Shown here piece by piece: positions 33,930 to 44,422 of a stretch of 64,000 nucleotides of DNA; position 1 is the stretch's first letter, and every line of letters begins with the position of its first letter. This DNA comes from Monomorium pharaonis (Eukaryota > Arthropoda > Insecta > Hymenoptera > Formicidae): NCBI RefSeq assembly GCF_013373865.1, contig NC_050470.1:14334873-14398872 (forward strand). Direction: 5' to 3'. The notes beneath the pieces were generated by a model. That model did no database searches. It was not told the DNA's origin and saw only the letters and a list, made by a program, of their open reading frames with translations. The translations under genes and the position numbers were made by a program.

Positions 33930-35210
33930 TACTTATCTTTTATTTTCTTTCTCTTTCTCTCTCTCTTTCTCTCTTTCTTCCCTTTTCCTGTACTTCCTTT
34001 TTCTATCTATCAATTCTCTTATTTTTTCTAATTAAAAAATCGAATTAAATACATCTTTTTATAACAACATTACATTAAACATGTAACTTATGTATGTATA
34101 TTAATTTTTTTATTTATAAATTATAAAATTATATAACATGTAATATATGTTGTGGAACAGAAAAACATAAAAAGTTAATTATTCTTTTAAACTAAATAAA
34201 ATTAAAAACTAAATTGAATTAAAGTTAATAACTTATAAAATTGATTTAGTTACATTAAAAATTGCATTAAAATTTTAAATTAATTATACATACTTATTTT
34301 TTATTTTCTGTCTTTTTAAATTTTTTATTTTCTGTTTGTCTCTCTCTCTCTCTCTCTTTCTTTTAATATATTAATTAAAATCTAAATCAAATACATGTTT
34401 TTTCAATCAGTATAAAAAGTTTAGATATACTTTTATTTACTTTTTTACTTTTATTGCTTACTTATTTTTATTACTTTTTTACTTTTTCTATTTAGTTTAT
34501 CAAATCATACATACTTATCTTTTATCTTATCTCTTTCTCTCTCTCTCTTTCTCTTTTTGTCTTTCCTTCCCTTTTTCTGTTCTTCCTCTTTCTATTTAGT
34601 CTATCAATTCTCTTATTTTTTCTAATTAAAAAATCGAAAAACAAAAAGTTAAAGTTATTATAAAAACATAAAAAGTTAAAGTTATTATTATAACAGAAAA
34701 ACATAAAAAGTTAATTATTTTTTTAAACTAAATAAAATTAAAAACTAAATTGAATTAAAGTTAATAACTTATAAAATTAATTTAATTACATTAAAATTTA
34801 CATTAAAATTTTAAATTAATTATACATACTTATTTTTTATTTTCTGTCTCTCTTTTTTTAATTTTTTATTTTCTGTTTGTCTCTCTCTCTCTCTCTCTCT
34901 TTTAATATATTAATTAAAATCTAAATCAAATACATGTTTTTTCAATCGGTATAAAAAGTTTAGATATACTTTTATTTACTTTTTTACTTTTATTGCTTAC
35001 TTATTTTTATTACTTTTTTACTTTTTCTATTTAGTTTATCAAATCATACATACTTATCTTTTATTTTCTCTCTTTCTCTCTCTCTCTCTCTCTTTCTCTT
35101 TTTCTCTTTCCTTCCCTTTTTCTGTTCTTCCTCTTTCTATTTATAGTCTATCAATTATATAGTCTATCAATTCTCTTATTCTTTCTAATTTAAAAATCTA
35201 ATTAAATACA
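33930..35210. repeat. tandem duplication, ~535-540-bp unit
   Basis: About 2.3 units; AGAAAAACATAAAAAGTTAATTATT is at 34160 and again near 34695. Each unit contains (CT)n runs and the same TTTCTCTCTCTCT / CTTCCCTTTTTCTGTTCTTC blocks. Non-coding. Confidence 0.8.
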
Positions 35211-35261
35211 TCTTTTTTTAGATATACTTTTATTACATTTAATTTTACATTAAACGTGTAA

Positions 35262-35263
<2 letters not shown>

Positions 35264-35304
<41 letters not shown>
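35264..35304. repeat. (TA)n microsatellite
   Basis: About 20 TA units. Confidence 0.95.
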
Positions 35305-35307
<3 letters not shown>

Positions 35308-35846
35308 GTTCACATGTTGCAATTTTACGATAGAGAAAAGTTATAATGCATGAATGATGTCTACAATAGTCTACAATATCATTTAAAAGATACAGAACCA
35401 ATCTAATAAAAATGAAAAAAAGTCCAAAAAATTTTAAACAATTAATATAATAAGAAAAAAGGATTAATTATTGATACAATTAAACGTTAAATAAACATTA
35501 AAACATAAACATAAACATAAACAATTTACAAAACAGTTTTGTTTATAAACATAAACAATTAACATAAACAGTAGCAATTCTTGGATTTCTGAATTATTTT
35601 ACGTTTTATTTCGGTTCTTCATGACCGAAGATCGTTGTTTTCATCGTAGTTTTCCATAGTTTTCACGCTTGTGTTGTTATTATATAGAATATCTCTTCTT
35701 TTCTGTCTATAATAATAAATTTAAATTTAATTGCTACACAGTAAAAGACATTTTGTATTTATGTTAAAATTGGTCCTTTCTCGCCATGATCTCGTAACAT
35801 ATATCACTAATATTTTAATAGTTATTAAAGTAACGTATTACATATG

Positions 35847-35995
35847 TTAAAATAATTTAATTACTTTGCGTGAATTTTCTTCTAATTTTCTTTTTTTTAA
35901 ATTTATTACTCCTTTTAACAAAGAAGATAAATCCATTCGACCATTTAGTCTACGTATATCTTTTAAATTATTTACTATTAAATATATAAAATCAT
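35847..35995 (-). CDS. possible terminal exon, unknown
   Basis: On the minus strand, a good acceptor (ATATTTTTGCAG) is followed by an open frame with 'LKDIRRLNGRMDLSSLLKG' and a TAA at 35847. It is Lys/Leu-rich, like a helical coil. It may be a 3' exon of the OB-fold gene just upstream or an unrelated fragment. Confidence 0.25.
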
Positions 35996-36128
35996 CTGCA
36001 AAAATATATGATAATAAAATGATTATTTCACTTAATTAATTAATTTTATTTACTATTTAATCCAATTGTTAAATTTTATTTAATATTATCAAATATTAAA
36101 TACTTTGTGTTTGTGCAAGTCCAATTAT

Positions 36129-36467
36129 TTAAACTTTATCTCCTTTACGTATTCCAAGTTTAAAGTACTCTTCATTTGTAAAACTTAAAATATGTACTTC
36201 CACTTTATATATGCCATCCGTGATTGAACCGTATCCAATCGTTTGATCTTTTTTAATATTATGTGCCTCAGCAAAATTTGTTTTTACATAAGCTTCTAAA
36301 ACTAAAGTAATATATTTATTTAAAAGTGGAATATATAATATGGATTATATAATATGTAAAAATTAATTTCTAAGATTTTAAAATATTAAAAAAATTTTTA
36401 TATCATGTAAATGTATTTAAATTATATAATTAATTTAAATTTTTTATAGTTTTAATATTTTATATAT

Positions 36468-36543
<76 letters not shown>

Positions 36544-37148
36544 TAATAGAACTTACTGATTCGTTGCGTTGCATTTATTATTTCGTTTAGTTTAATAGCC
36601 ATTGGTTCTATTTCTAAATTTGAAGTTGGTTCGTATTTTCCTAAATTTGATACAATAGTGTTTTTACGAATTAATAGTTCAAATGGTGTGTTTCCATTAT
36701 TAAAGGAAGCTACTTTGGAGCTTCGAGCTTGTACACCATCCAAATGAATGATCTTAAATTAAAATTATTTTTAGTAAAATATATATTTTTTTAATATTAC
36801 CATAAAATATTATTACATACATATTATATTATATTTTAAATATTGTTATTATTATAATATATCCAGTTTTATTTATAATATCATAATCTTTATGTTATTT
36901 ATATATTTAATTACATTTATATATACATATATTTATATTATTTATGTCATTTTTATACATTATTTTTATATTTAAATAAAAAATATTTACATTATTTAAA
37001 TTGATGTGATGTCTGATTTTATCTATATCATCATTCCAGACTACGATTTGAATCCTTCTACCGCTGCCATTATTTAAAAAAAATTTGAATATTTTGTATT
37101 GTTGGTTATTTCCAACAATGCGCGGTGACTCCATTCCGTCAACATAAC
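36129..37148 (-). CDS. RPA-like OB-fold protein (partial gene, 3 exons)
   Basis: Minus-strand exons 37148-36991, 36752-36557 and 36295-36129 have GT..AG borders, and phases agree at both joins (0/0, 1/1). Motifs: 'GYVDGMESPRIV', 'KFFLNNGSGRRIQIVVWNDD', 'IIHLDGVQARSSK', 'NTPFELLIRKNTIVSNLG', 'YGSITDGIYKVEV', 'FKLGIRKGDK'. The 'V-W-x-D' strand and the 'DG-x-A-R' strand recall an RPA70-type OB fold, which binds single-stranded DNA. Arthropod genomes carry multicopy genes of this kind. Exon 1 begins at an acceptor with two codon bases, so upstream exons are missing from view. The stop directly after 'GDKV' seems early. Candidate cargo of a mobile element, but no Helitron Rep/helicase is nearby. 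Confidence 0.6.
36468..36540. repeat. (GT)36 microsatellite
   Basis: Uninterrupted GT dinucleotides in the intron between the second and third OB-fold exons. Confidence 0.97.
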
Positions 37149-37449
37149 CTATTATTTTACTATAATAACATACAATTATATTTTAATAAATAAAATTTTA
37201 TATTATAATACTAAGATTTGCGTTAAATATTTTGTTTAAATATTTTTTTAAATATTTGTTTCAAATTATATATACATTACATTACATTTAAATTACATAT
37301 ATATAGAATTATATACAATTACGTGTGTGTGTATATGTGTGTGTAAGTAAAATAAAATTATTGTCGAAAAAAGAAAGCGGTTATGAATTAAATGTGGAAT
37401 AATGGATTTCGCGATATCTCACATACTTTGTGTTTAATTTTGAAGATAA

Positions 37450-37620
37450 CTGTCCAAATTCCTACGACGACGTCCAGTGGAAGTCCAGTGGACGTACGTA
37501 ATGCGGAACTATGGATTTTCAATGGCTCTGTTTTGGATGTCCAATGGACGTCCACTGGAAGTTTCAAACTTCCATGACAGACGTCCAATGGACGTCAATT
37601 GGAGGTTTTATTTTTGTGTA
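37450..37620. repeat. GGACGTCCA(A/G)TGGACGTCC cluster
   Basis: Five or more GACGTCCA(G/A)TGGA(C/A)GT motifs in both orientations within 150 bp, forming a short palindrome-rich element. Similar in design to 4640-4890. Confidence 0.6.
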
Positions 37621-38079
37621 TCGGCAATCGGGAATTTTTGCAAAATTTTTTTGCAAATGAAGCAAATGTAGGCAATTGAGAACGTAGACAAACGGAACCT
37701 CCCTTCCCCCCCTAATGCATAATGAGTTGAAGAAAAACGGGGGTAATATGGCTACCACAATAATATGTATATAATATAATATGAATATAAAATAATATGG
37801 AGATTTCGAAAATGACCATGTTATCAACACGCTTAGATGATTATACAGGGTGTCCCTAAGCACCCACGCCAATGCTTGTAAAGAGGTAGAAGGGATCGAG
37901 ACAAACATAAATACCCAATATTGTTTGGGTTTGGTCCACCAATAATCGAGATATTAATTTTTTTAATTGTGCGAATGAGAGCGCGCGGAAGGAAGAGCTC
38001 GAGCCGCTCGAGCCGTAGCACGGCCCACTGTCCAAGGCTGCCAGTTTTGATGCTCTGCCACCTAATCGGTGTGACGCAA

Positions 38080-38432
38080 AGCTGTAGTGGTGGTAACACA
38101 CACGGAAGAAACTGTGTACGTGTGCTGCTCGGCGCTCACATGTACACGGCTTCTTCCGTGTGTGTTGCCACCAAGGCTGCCAGTTTTGATGCTCTGCCAC
38201 CTAGTCGGTGTGACGCAAAGCTGTAGTGGTGGCAACACACACGGAAGAAACTGTGTACGTGTGCTGCTCGGCGCTCACATGTACACGGCTTCTTCCGTGT
38301 GTGTTGCCACCACTACAGCTTTGCGTCACACCGACTAGGTGGCAGAGTATCAAAACTGGCAGCCTTGGTTGCCACCACTACAGCTTTGCGTCACACCGAC
38401 TAGGTGGCAGAGCATCAAAACTGGCAGCCTTG
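38080..38432. repeat. nested hairpin inside the left arm
   Basis: Modules GGCTGCCAGTTTTGATGCTC, CACCTAGTCGGTGTGACGC and AACACACACGGAAGAA occur repeatedly in both orientations; 38175-38372 is an almost perfect hairpin. The right arm has fewer modules, which accounts for the arm length difference. Confidence 0.9.
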
Positions 38433-39383
38433 CCACTGTCTCGAGTATTGGCGCCGGCGGCCGGGGGGAAGAGGGAGAGTCGCGCCGCTCTGTGCTTCGC
38501 TGCTCCCACGTCCCACCGCACCGCGTCTAGACTCGCATCAATGGCCGCTCTCGCGTCCCACCGCACCGCGCCAAGACTCGCGTCGTTACACACATTCATG
38601 ACAAATGACATAATTATGAATATAGTAAATTAATTAAAATTTTTGGTACATTCACGATAGATTCTTTCTTTTTCTTAAATATCTTATTTACAGTATCATA
38701 CAATTCTAACTTTGTTTCTTATCGAATTGTATCGTACTGTTAAATCTTTGATAACAAAAACATTGATAAAAAATTATCCTAAAATTCACGATTGATTCTC
38801 AAATTGAGTTTTTTTATACGTGTATTATAATATTTGCCACATCGAGTTCTCTCATCGTTATCTTTTTCTCTTACACGATGTCTTCATAGATATTTTTTCA
38901 TACTGCAACAATGAAACATACTTAACTAACAGGAAATGAGAGAACGATAGAAAATGATATCATTTCTTGAAATTTTTTCTTTTTGATTCAGAGAAATGAT
39001 GGATTGTGAAATATAAAACGATTAGATTCTCGTGTTTTTTTAGCAGAATATCTTTCCCTCTAAAGTATTTACAGAAACACAATAAACAGCATTTCTAACA
39101 ACAGTTCCAATCAATACTATTCGAGTTTCATTATGTGTCATAAAATTTTTTTTTAACGAGATTACTTTTTCTTTAACACTTTTAATATTAAACGCGATAC
39201 AACACTCAGAGAGAAAATATCGCGCTGATTATTTATTGCAGTTCTAGTGATAATTTTCGCTAATTTTTTTCTTCAAGCGGGTTTAATAAAAATTTTTATT
39301 CAAATTAAACAAAATATAAGTAGATAGTACAATGTGAAGATGTTGTTAAAAGTGATAATATTTATTGTATTTATGAGTACTTG

Positions 39384-39396
39384 AGAGGGAGAGAGT

Positions 39397-39452
<56 letters not shown>

Positions 39453-39722
39453 GGGGGGGGGGAGGAGAGGGAGAGAGGGACAGAGAGGGAGAGAGGAGAG
39501 AGGGAGAGAGGGAGAGAGGAGAGAGGGAGAGAGGGAGAGGGGGAGAGGGGGGAGAGAGGAGAGAGGAGGGAAGGGAGATGAGGAGAGAGGTGAGAGAGGG
39601 AGAGGGAGGGAGAGAGGGAGAGAGGGAGGGTATGAGGGAGGAGGCGGGAGAAGAGGAGGGAGGGAGCGAGGGAGAAAGGGAGAGGGGGGAGAGAGGGAGG
39701 AGGAGAGAGCGGGAGGGAGAGA
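39384..39722. repeat. (GA)n/(GGGA)n tract
   Basis: More than 300 bp of almost pure purines on the plus strand, directly abutting the 3' end of LINE A. The Arg/Glu repeat frames here are artefacts. Confidence 0.95.
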
Positions 39723-39852
39723 TTGATTGATTGATTGATTGATCTTTTATTAGGCTTTCTCAGCTATTTTCAATACATATTATATACAATTTTATGCTAC
39801 CATCATTTATAAAACAAATTCTTTTAGCATTCGTTTCAACATTTCTAAACGA

Positions 39853-42654
39853 TTACCAATGTTTAACTTCGTGTGGTAATGCGTTGTCCATTAACACACC
39901 CTCATAAAATAAACTTTTTTGCGCGCTTCTTGTTTTTCGGAATTCAATAACAATATCCCCTGTCTGCCTAGTTTCGCGTTCTCCCTCTACTATTCTAAGT
40001 CTATTACTAAATTGCTCCGGCATCATATTATTTAAGATCTTAAAAATAAATATGCACATATTGTAATACAGCCTTTGTCTTATGGTCATAAATTGCAACG
40101 CTTGGTGCATACATTTAACTTTGGTACGTTTGTCACATTGCCATATGACTCTCATAGCTCTATTTTGCGCTATTTGGAGCCTACTTAACTGTGTATCCCC
40201 CATATCTATTAGTAGCGTTGCACAATACTCAAAGTGAGGTGCTATAATTGTCTTGTATATCGTACATCTAGTGTAAGCCGAGATAAAGTTCCCTATTCTA
40301 TTTAAAAAACTTATTTTCTTCCCTATTTTCTTTAGCATGTAATCACAGTGACCGCTGAATCTAAGTCTATCATCAATAATTATGCCCAAGTACTTTATTA
40401 TTTCTACGCGCTCAATCTCATTTCCATCCAAACATCTCACAATAGTATTGCCTCTCAATTCTTTCCTTATACCTCTAACTAACATATATTTTGTTTTCCC
40501 CGCATTCATTTTCAGTTTATTAATATTTATCCATTCCTCCACTACGTTAAATGCAATATTCAATTTCCTCTCTATCTCCGCACTACTCTCACCTGTTACA
40601 TATATTAACGTATCGTCCGCAAACATTTTTATATTACACACATCCGAGCAAACGTTAACAATATCATTCATATATATTATAAACAACAATGGGCCCAATA
40701 CCGAACCCTGTGGCACTCCGTATTCCGTAGTCATTATTTTAGACCGTCTATCATTAAATTGAACTTGTTGCATTCTATCTTTTAAGTACGACCTAAACCA
40801 TTCTAGAACTGTTCCTGTAATACCATACTGGTATAATTTCTCTAATAATCTTCCTCTATCAATTGTCTCGAAAGCCCGTTTAAGATCTACAAAAATAACT
40901 CCTACTATTTGTCTCTCACTAATAATCAATTTCCATTCATCTATAACTGTTTGAATTGCTGTTTCACACGAGTAATTTTTCCTAAAGCCCGACTGATGTT
41001 CCGTTATAATATTATTACTTTCTAGGTAGACCTCAATTTGCTTTTTAACTATTATCTCTAATACTTTTTCATATATTGGTAATATATTAATAGGCCTATA
41101 ATCACTTGCCCTCTTAGGTTTCTCTACTTTTGGTATTGGAATTATCGTGGATGTTTTCCACTCTTTCAAGAAACAATCCTCACTCAATGACTTATTTATT
41201 ATATCACAATATTCCTCTTCTATGACACAAAATACCGTTTTTAATATATCGCTAGTTATTCCTTCTTCTGTACCTTTCTTTTTTGGTAATTCCCTAATGA
41301 TTTTTCTTACTTGTTCTGTCGTAATTGATTCAAATTTTTCTAGCTCTCCCATCTTTTCAATACAATAAATAGTTCTCTTATTTGTGCTCGTTGTATAATT
41401 CTTATCTATAGATTTTATTATGTCTTTAATACTTTGTATATAATATAAGTTAAATTTATCAGCTATATCACACTCTATATTATTGTCTAATATTTCAAAA
41501 TCTATTTTTCCTACAACTTTCGCGCCTATTGGTCCTCCTCTAATAATTTCTTTTAATGATTTCCACATAGTTGTGGGATTGTTACTATTATGATCAATCA
41601 TGTTTTCATAATATTCTTTTTTCTTTGTTCTAATTAAACTAACTACTGCATTTCTTTCTATTTTAAATTGTTGCCAGTTTTGTTCCGTGCTATCGTACAG
41701 TGCTTTTCTATAAGCCTCATCTCTTCTAGTCGCTAGCTCTTCTATTTCCTTTGAATACCATTTTTTCCCTTCCCATATTTTCGGTATTTTAAAAATTTTC
41801 TTAGGTGCTGAGATGTCTAGCGCATCTACAATACTATTAATTAAATTCTTTGCCTTTACATTAATATCTAACTCATTAATATCTAAATCATATCTTTTTT
41901 CTAAATTACTCTCCACTAGCTTAATAAACTCATGCGCATTATATCTACTATAATCCCTGCCACTGAATTCTTTATATTTATTTACAGTCTTGTTTGTATT
42001 TATCACGACTTTTATCCACGCATGATCCGTTATCTTAGGTTCGTACTTGACTTCTACATTTATATCTTTATTCGCAAAAACTAGATCTATAATTGTTTTA
42101 CTATTTTCGGTAACTCTCGTTGGTTTATCCACATATTGCTTCATACCTAGACTTTGCATAGTCGTTAGTAGTTTATTTGTATAATAAGAGTTTGTCATAC
42201 AATCTATATTAAAGTCTCCTAATATTATACACTCTTCTTTTATCGTTAATTCTTCTACTATCTCCTCTAAGAATCCTATAAACTCTCCATGTGACGCACT
42301 CGGTGAATGATATATTACCATTAACACTCCTTTAAATAATTTTTCTTTCACTTCTATTGCAACGCACCACACAATCCTTTCTAATTTTTTCAATACTACT
42401 ATTTCATACTTGATATCATCTCTTACATACAGAGCAACCCCCCCTGTATTTCTATTTTCCGCGTCGCATCTAACCACACTGTATCCCGGTACACTTATTT
42501 CACTGTCTTCAATTTCCGCAATCAGTCTCGACTCCGACAATGCAATAACTGCCGGATTTAATTTCTTCATAATCTGATGCTGTATCTCGTCCTTATGTGC
42601 CATTAAACTTTGCGCATTTGTATATATTATCTGATCCTCTTCTTTCTGTAATTG
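39853..42654 (-). CDS. LINE A ORF2: endonuclease-reverse transcriptase
   Basis: 916 residues from the ATG at 42601-42603, or 933 if read from just after the UAG. The APE-type endonuclease includes 'IYTNAQSLMAHKDEI' (from upstream of the ATG), 'VIALSESRL', 'GGVALYVRDD', 'ILGDFNIDC' and 'ITDHAWIKV'. The RT spans roughly residues 480-760, with 'SDYRPINILPIYEKVLE', 'VIFVDLKRAFETIDR', 'YGVPQGSVLGPLLF' and the catalytic 'FADDTLIY'. A C-terminal region follows. The first endonuclease motif starts upstream of the only early ATG, so translation from that ATG would lose part of strand 1. Intact. Confidence 0.95.
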   Translation of the reverse strand, partial: QLQKEEDQIIYTNAQSLMAHKDEIQHQIMKKLNPAVIALSESRLIAEIEDSEISVPGYSVVRCDAENRNTGGVALYVRDDIKYEIVVLKKLERIVWCVAIEVKEKLFKGVLMVIYHSPSASHGEFIGFLEEIVEELTIKEECIILGDFNIDCMTNSYYTNKLLTTMQSLGMKQYVDKPTRVTENSKTIIDLVFANKDINVEVKYEPKITDHAWIKVVINTNKTVNKYKEFSGRDYSRYNAHEFIKLVESNLEKRYDLDINELDINVKAKNLINSIVDALDISAPKKIFKIPKIWEGKKWYSKEIEELATRRDEAYRKALYDSTEQNWQQFKIERNAVVSLIRTKKKEYYENMIDHNSNNPTTMWKSLKEIIRGGPIGAKVVGKIDFEILDNNIECDIADKFNLYYIQSIKDIIKSIDKNYTTSTNKRTIYCIEKMGELEKFESITTEQVRKIIRELPKKKGTEEGITSDILKTVFCVIEEEYCDIINKSLSEDCFLKEWKTSTIIPIPKVEKPKRASDYRPINILPIYEKVLEIIVKKQIEVYLESNNIITEHQSGFRKNYSCETAIQTVIDEWKLIISERQIVGVIFVDLKRAFETIDRGRLLEKLYQYGITGTVLEWFRSYLKDRMQQVQFNDRRSKIMTTEYGVPQGSVLGPLLFIIYMNDIVNVCSDVCNIKMFADDTLIYVTGESSAEIERKLNIAFNVVEEWININKLKMNAGKTKYMLVRGIRKELRGNTIVRCLDGNEIERVEIIKYLGIIIDDRLRFSGHCDYMLKKIGKKISFLNRIGNFISAYTRCTIYKTIIAPHFEYCATLLIDMGDTQLSRLQIAQNRAMRVIWQCDKRTKVKCMHQALQFMTIRQRLYYNMCIFIFKILNNMMPEQFSNRLRIVEGERETRQTGDIVIEFRKTRSAQKSLFYEGVLMDNALPHEVKHW

Positions 42655-42657
42655 CTA
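42649..42657 (-). promoter_or_regulatory. candidate readthrough stop UAG-CAA-UUA between ORF1 and ORF2
   Basis: On the minus strand the ORF1 stop reads TAG CAA TTA. The next stop in this frame is the end of ORF2. UAG-CAR-YYA is the established type I readthrough consensus, first defined in a plant virus. Readthrough here is inference; the sequence identity and frame are direct observations. Confidence 0.7.
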
Positions 42658-43965
42658 TTTTTTGGCTTCCCATCCACCTCTCCTCTTCTCCTCTTCGATA
42701 GCCCTCTTATATGTCGGGCATTCCGGATCCAGAGCATCATGATCGTCTTTTATTTTTAAATTATATGTTTTTATTTTAAACATACAATTTACACATTTGT
42801 TCTGCTTCTCTCTACATTCACTTGCTTTATGCTTTCCTGTACATTTATGACACGTTTCATCTCTCGTACAGTTTTTTGCAATGTGGTAGAATCCCCAGCA
42901 CTTGAAACATCTCTTTATGCTGACGTGATTGAACACAGGACATTTTCTCCAGCCTATATTCAACTTTTCTTTTTTTAACATCAATTCATGTGTTACTTCA
43001 TCTACTTCAATTATTAAAGATCTACCTTCTTTTCTTTTTCTTCTAGATTGACTATCATCCATATTTTTTCTTTTCGGGATTTTCTTAACTATGCTTATAC
43101 GAGATTCACCAATACTATTCTGTTTCTGTATTGTATCTATTAGCTCATCGTCATCCAACTCTATTTCTTCCTCGCTAATATTAACAATTTTTATATTCGG
43201 CTTCTTTTGTAGTGATTCTGTAACATTATAATTGTCACCTAGTTTAGACTGTACTACATCTTTTAATTTATCTATTTCTTCTCCGGTCTCACATCCTAGA
43301 ATTACTGTTCCTTCTCTTCCTTTTCGTACCTTTGTTATCCCCATTGGCATATTCTTAATATCAACTTTTTCTTTTATTATTTTTTTAGTGGTCTCACTTT
43401 CTTGCTGAGTCTTCGGTTTGATGATTATGATGTTTTCCTTCTTTTTCTTTATTGCCTCACTGTAACTGCCGCGCACATTTTCCGCTGACGCCTGCATTCC
43501 TCCTCGTATTATTTTTTGTAGGTCTTCCATTTCTTGTTTAATAGCTTTTATTTCCTCTTGCACTGTTTCCTCAATCAGCATTTTTATTTCTCGTTTGCAT
43601 GCCATTTCATCTTTCATCTCTCTCATAGTTCTTACTAGCCAATCAATTTTCGTATCCATGCCCACGTTGACTCCTATCGCTCTGCTTCTGCCACTTCCCG
43701 TCGATCCCGTAGAACTTAGTCTTTCTCTACCGCTTCCCGTCTGTATTGGTGTTTTTTTCACATCTATATCTTTTTCACTGTCTACTGTGAACTTCTCATA
43801 TGGGCCAGGACAAGACACGTATTCTCGATTTCTGTCATACACCTTATGTTTACTTGCACATCCAGGATGGAAGAAAAGTTTGACACATGACTTACATGTC
43901 ACAACCTGACTTTTTATTTCCTTCTTACATGCGGCACATCTATATTCCGCATATTCATCGACCAT
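42655..43965 (-). CDS. LINE A ORF1: PHD-like finger + zinc-knuckle nucleic-acid-binding protein
   Basis: 436 residues from the ATG at 43963-43965. The N-terminus has a Cys/His cluster ('YRCAACKKEI', 'CKSCVKLFFHPGCASKH') like a PHD finger, as in some CR1-group ORF1 proteins. A coiled-coil-prone Lys/Glu middle follows. The C-terminus has two or three gag-like knuckles: 'CFKCWGFYHIAKNC', 'CHKCTGKHKASEC' and 'CVNCM...H...CP'. Expected role: cytoplasmic RNP assembly with the element RNA. It ends in UAG at 42655-42657, in the same frame as ORF2. Confidence 0.9.
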   Translation of the reverse strand: MVDEYAEYRCAACKKEIKSQVVTCKSCVKLFFHPGCASKHKVYDRNREYVSCPGPYEKFTVDSEKDIDVKKTPIQTGSGRERLSSTGSTGSGRSRAIGVNVGMDTKIDWLVRTMREMKDEMACKREIKMLIEETVQEEIKAIKQEMEDLQKIIRGGMQASAENVRGSYSEAIKKKKENIIIIKPKTQQESETTKKIIKEKVDIKNMPMGITKVRKGREGTVILGCETGEEIDKLKDVVQSKLGDNYNVTESLQKKPNIKIVNISEEEIELDDDELIDTIQKQNSIGESRISIVKKIPKRKNMDDSQSRRKRKEGRSLIIEVDEVTHELMLKKEKLNIGWRKCPVFNHVSIKRCFKCWGFYHIAKNCTRDETCHKCTGKHKASECREKQNKCVNCMFKIKTYNLKIKDDHDALDPECPTYKRAIEEEKRRGGWEAKK

Positions 43966-44139
43966 ATTAGTAGGTATCGGCTGATGCCGATCCTATCGAT
44001 ACGGGCGCCCACTCACGTACGTAACTTTAATTAATATACACGTCACTATAAATGTCTACCTGTCGCGACATGTATGACCCGCATGGAAAATATACTGATT
44101 TTCCGCATAGATCCACGCACTCTCGCTAGAAAACTTTGG

Positions 44140-44182
44140 AGAGAGAGAGAGAGAGAGAGAGAGTGAGAGAGAGAGAGAGAGA
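44140..44182. repeat. (GA)n tract between the two LINEs
   Basis: The 3' microsatellite tail of LINE B and/or the target into which LINE A inserted. Confidence 0.9.
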
Positions 44183-44422
44183 TATTTATTATGCCCGAGC
44201 CTAGGCTATAGGGCAAAGTATGATAACAAAAAATAGAATACACTTTTGAAACAAAATATACGCAAAAATGGCTAACGTAATGAAAAATCGCATTGATATA
44301 AGTATAACTATATGACTAATCTAAATCTTAATATTAACTATACAAGTAAAGTGCTAAAGCTGAGAATTAAGGGAGACGATGAGAATGACAGAAAGCAAGA
44401 CAGACAATACAAGATTGAAAAA

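Larger units (their letters stand above)
39723..44139 (-). mobile_element. LINE A, apparently full-length CR1/Jockey-group non-LTR element
   Basis: Minus strand, 5' to 3': 5' UTR (44139-43966), ORF1, a single in-frame UAG, ORF2, then a 3' UTR ending AATAAAAG plus (ATCA)5 at 39723-39745. (GA)n lies on both sides. A microsatellite tail in place of poly(A) is common in CR1-like elements. No frameshift or extra stop was found in either ORF. A truncated near-identical copy is at 6725-7813. Confidence 0.9.

Noticed and set aside
36129..37148. Helitron call for the OB-fold gene region
   Set aside because: No Rep/helicase motifs and no clear TC...CTRR hairpin end were seen.
37833..38638. Several 80-135-codon frames in the left arm (and mirror images at 48774-49453)
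   Set aside because: They appear on both strands of both inverted arms, end at repeat modules and show no domain; they reflect the GC-rich repeat.
39395..39730. Arg/Glu repeat open frames here and at 48050-48385 and 57539-57928
   Set aside because: Direct translation of (GA)n microsatellites.
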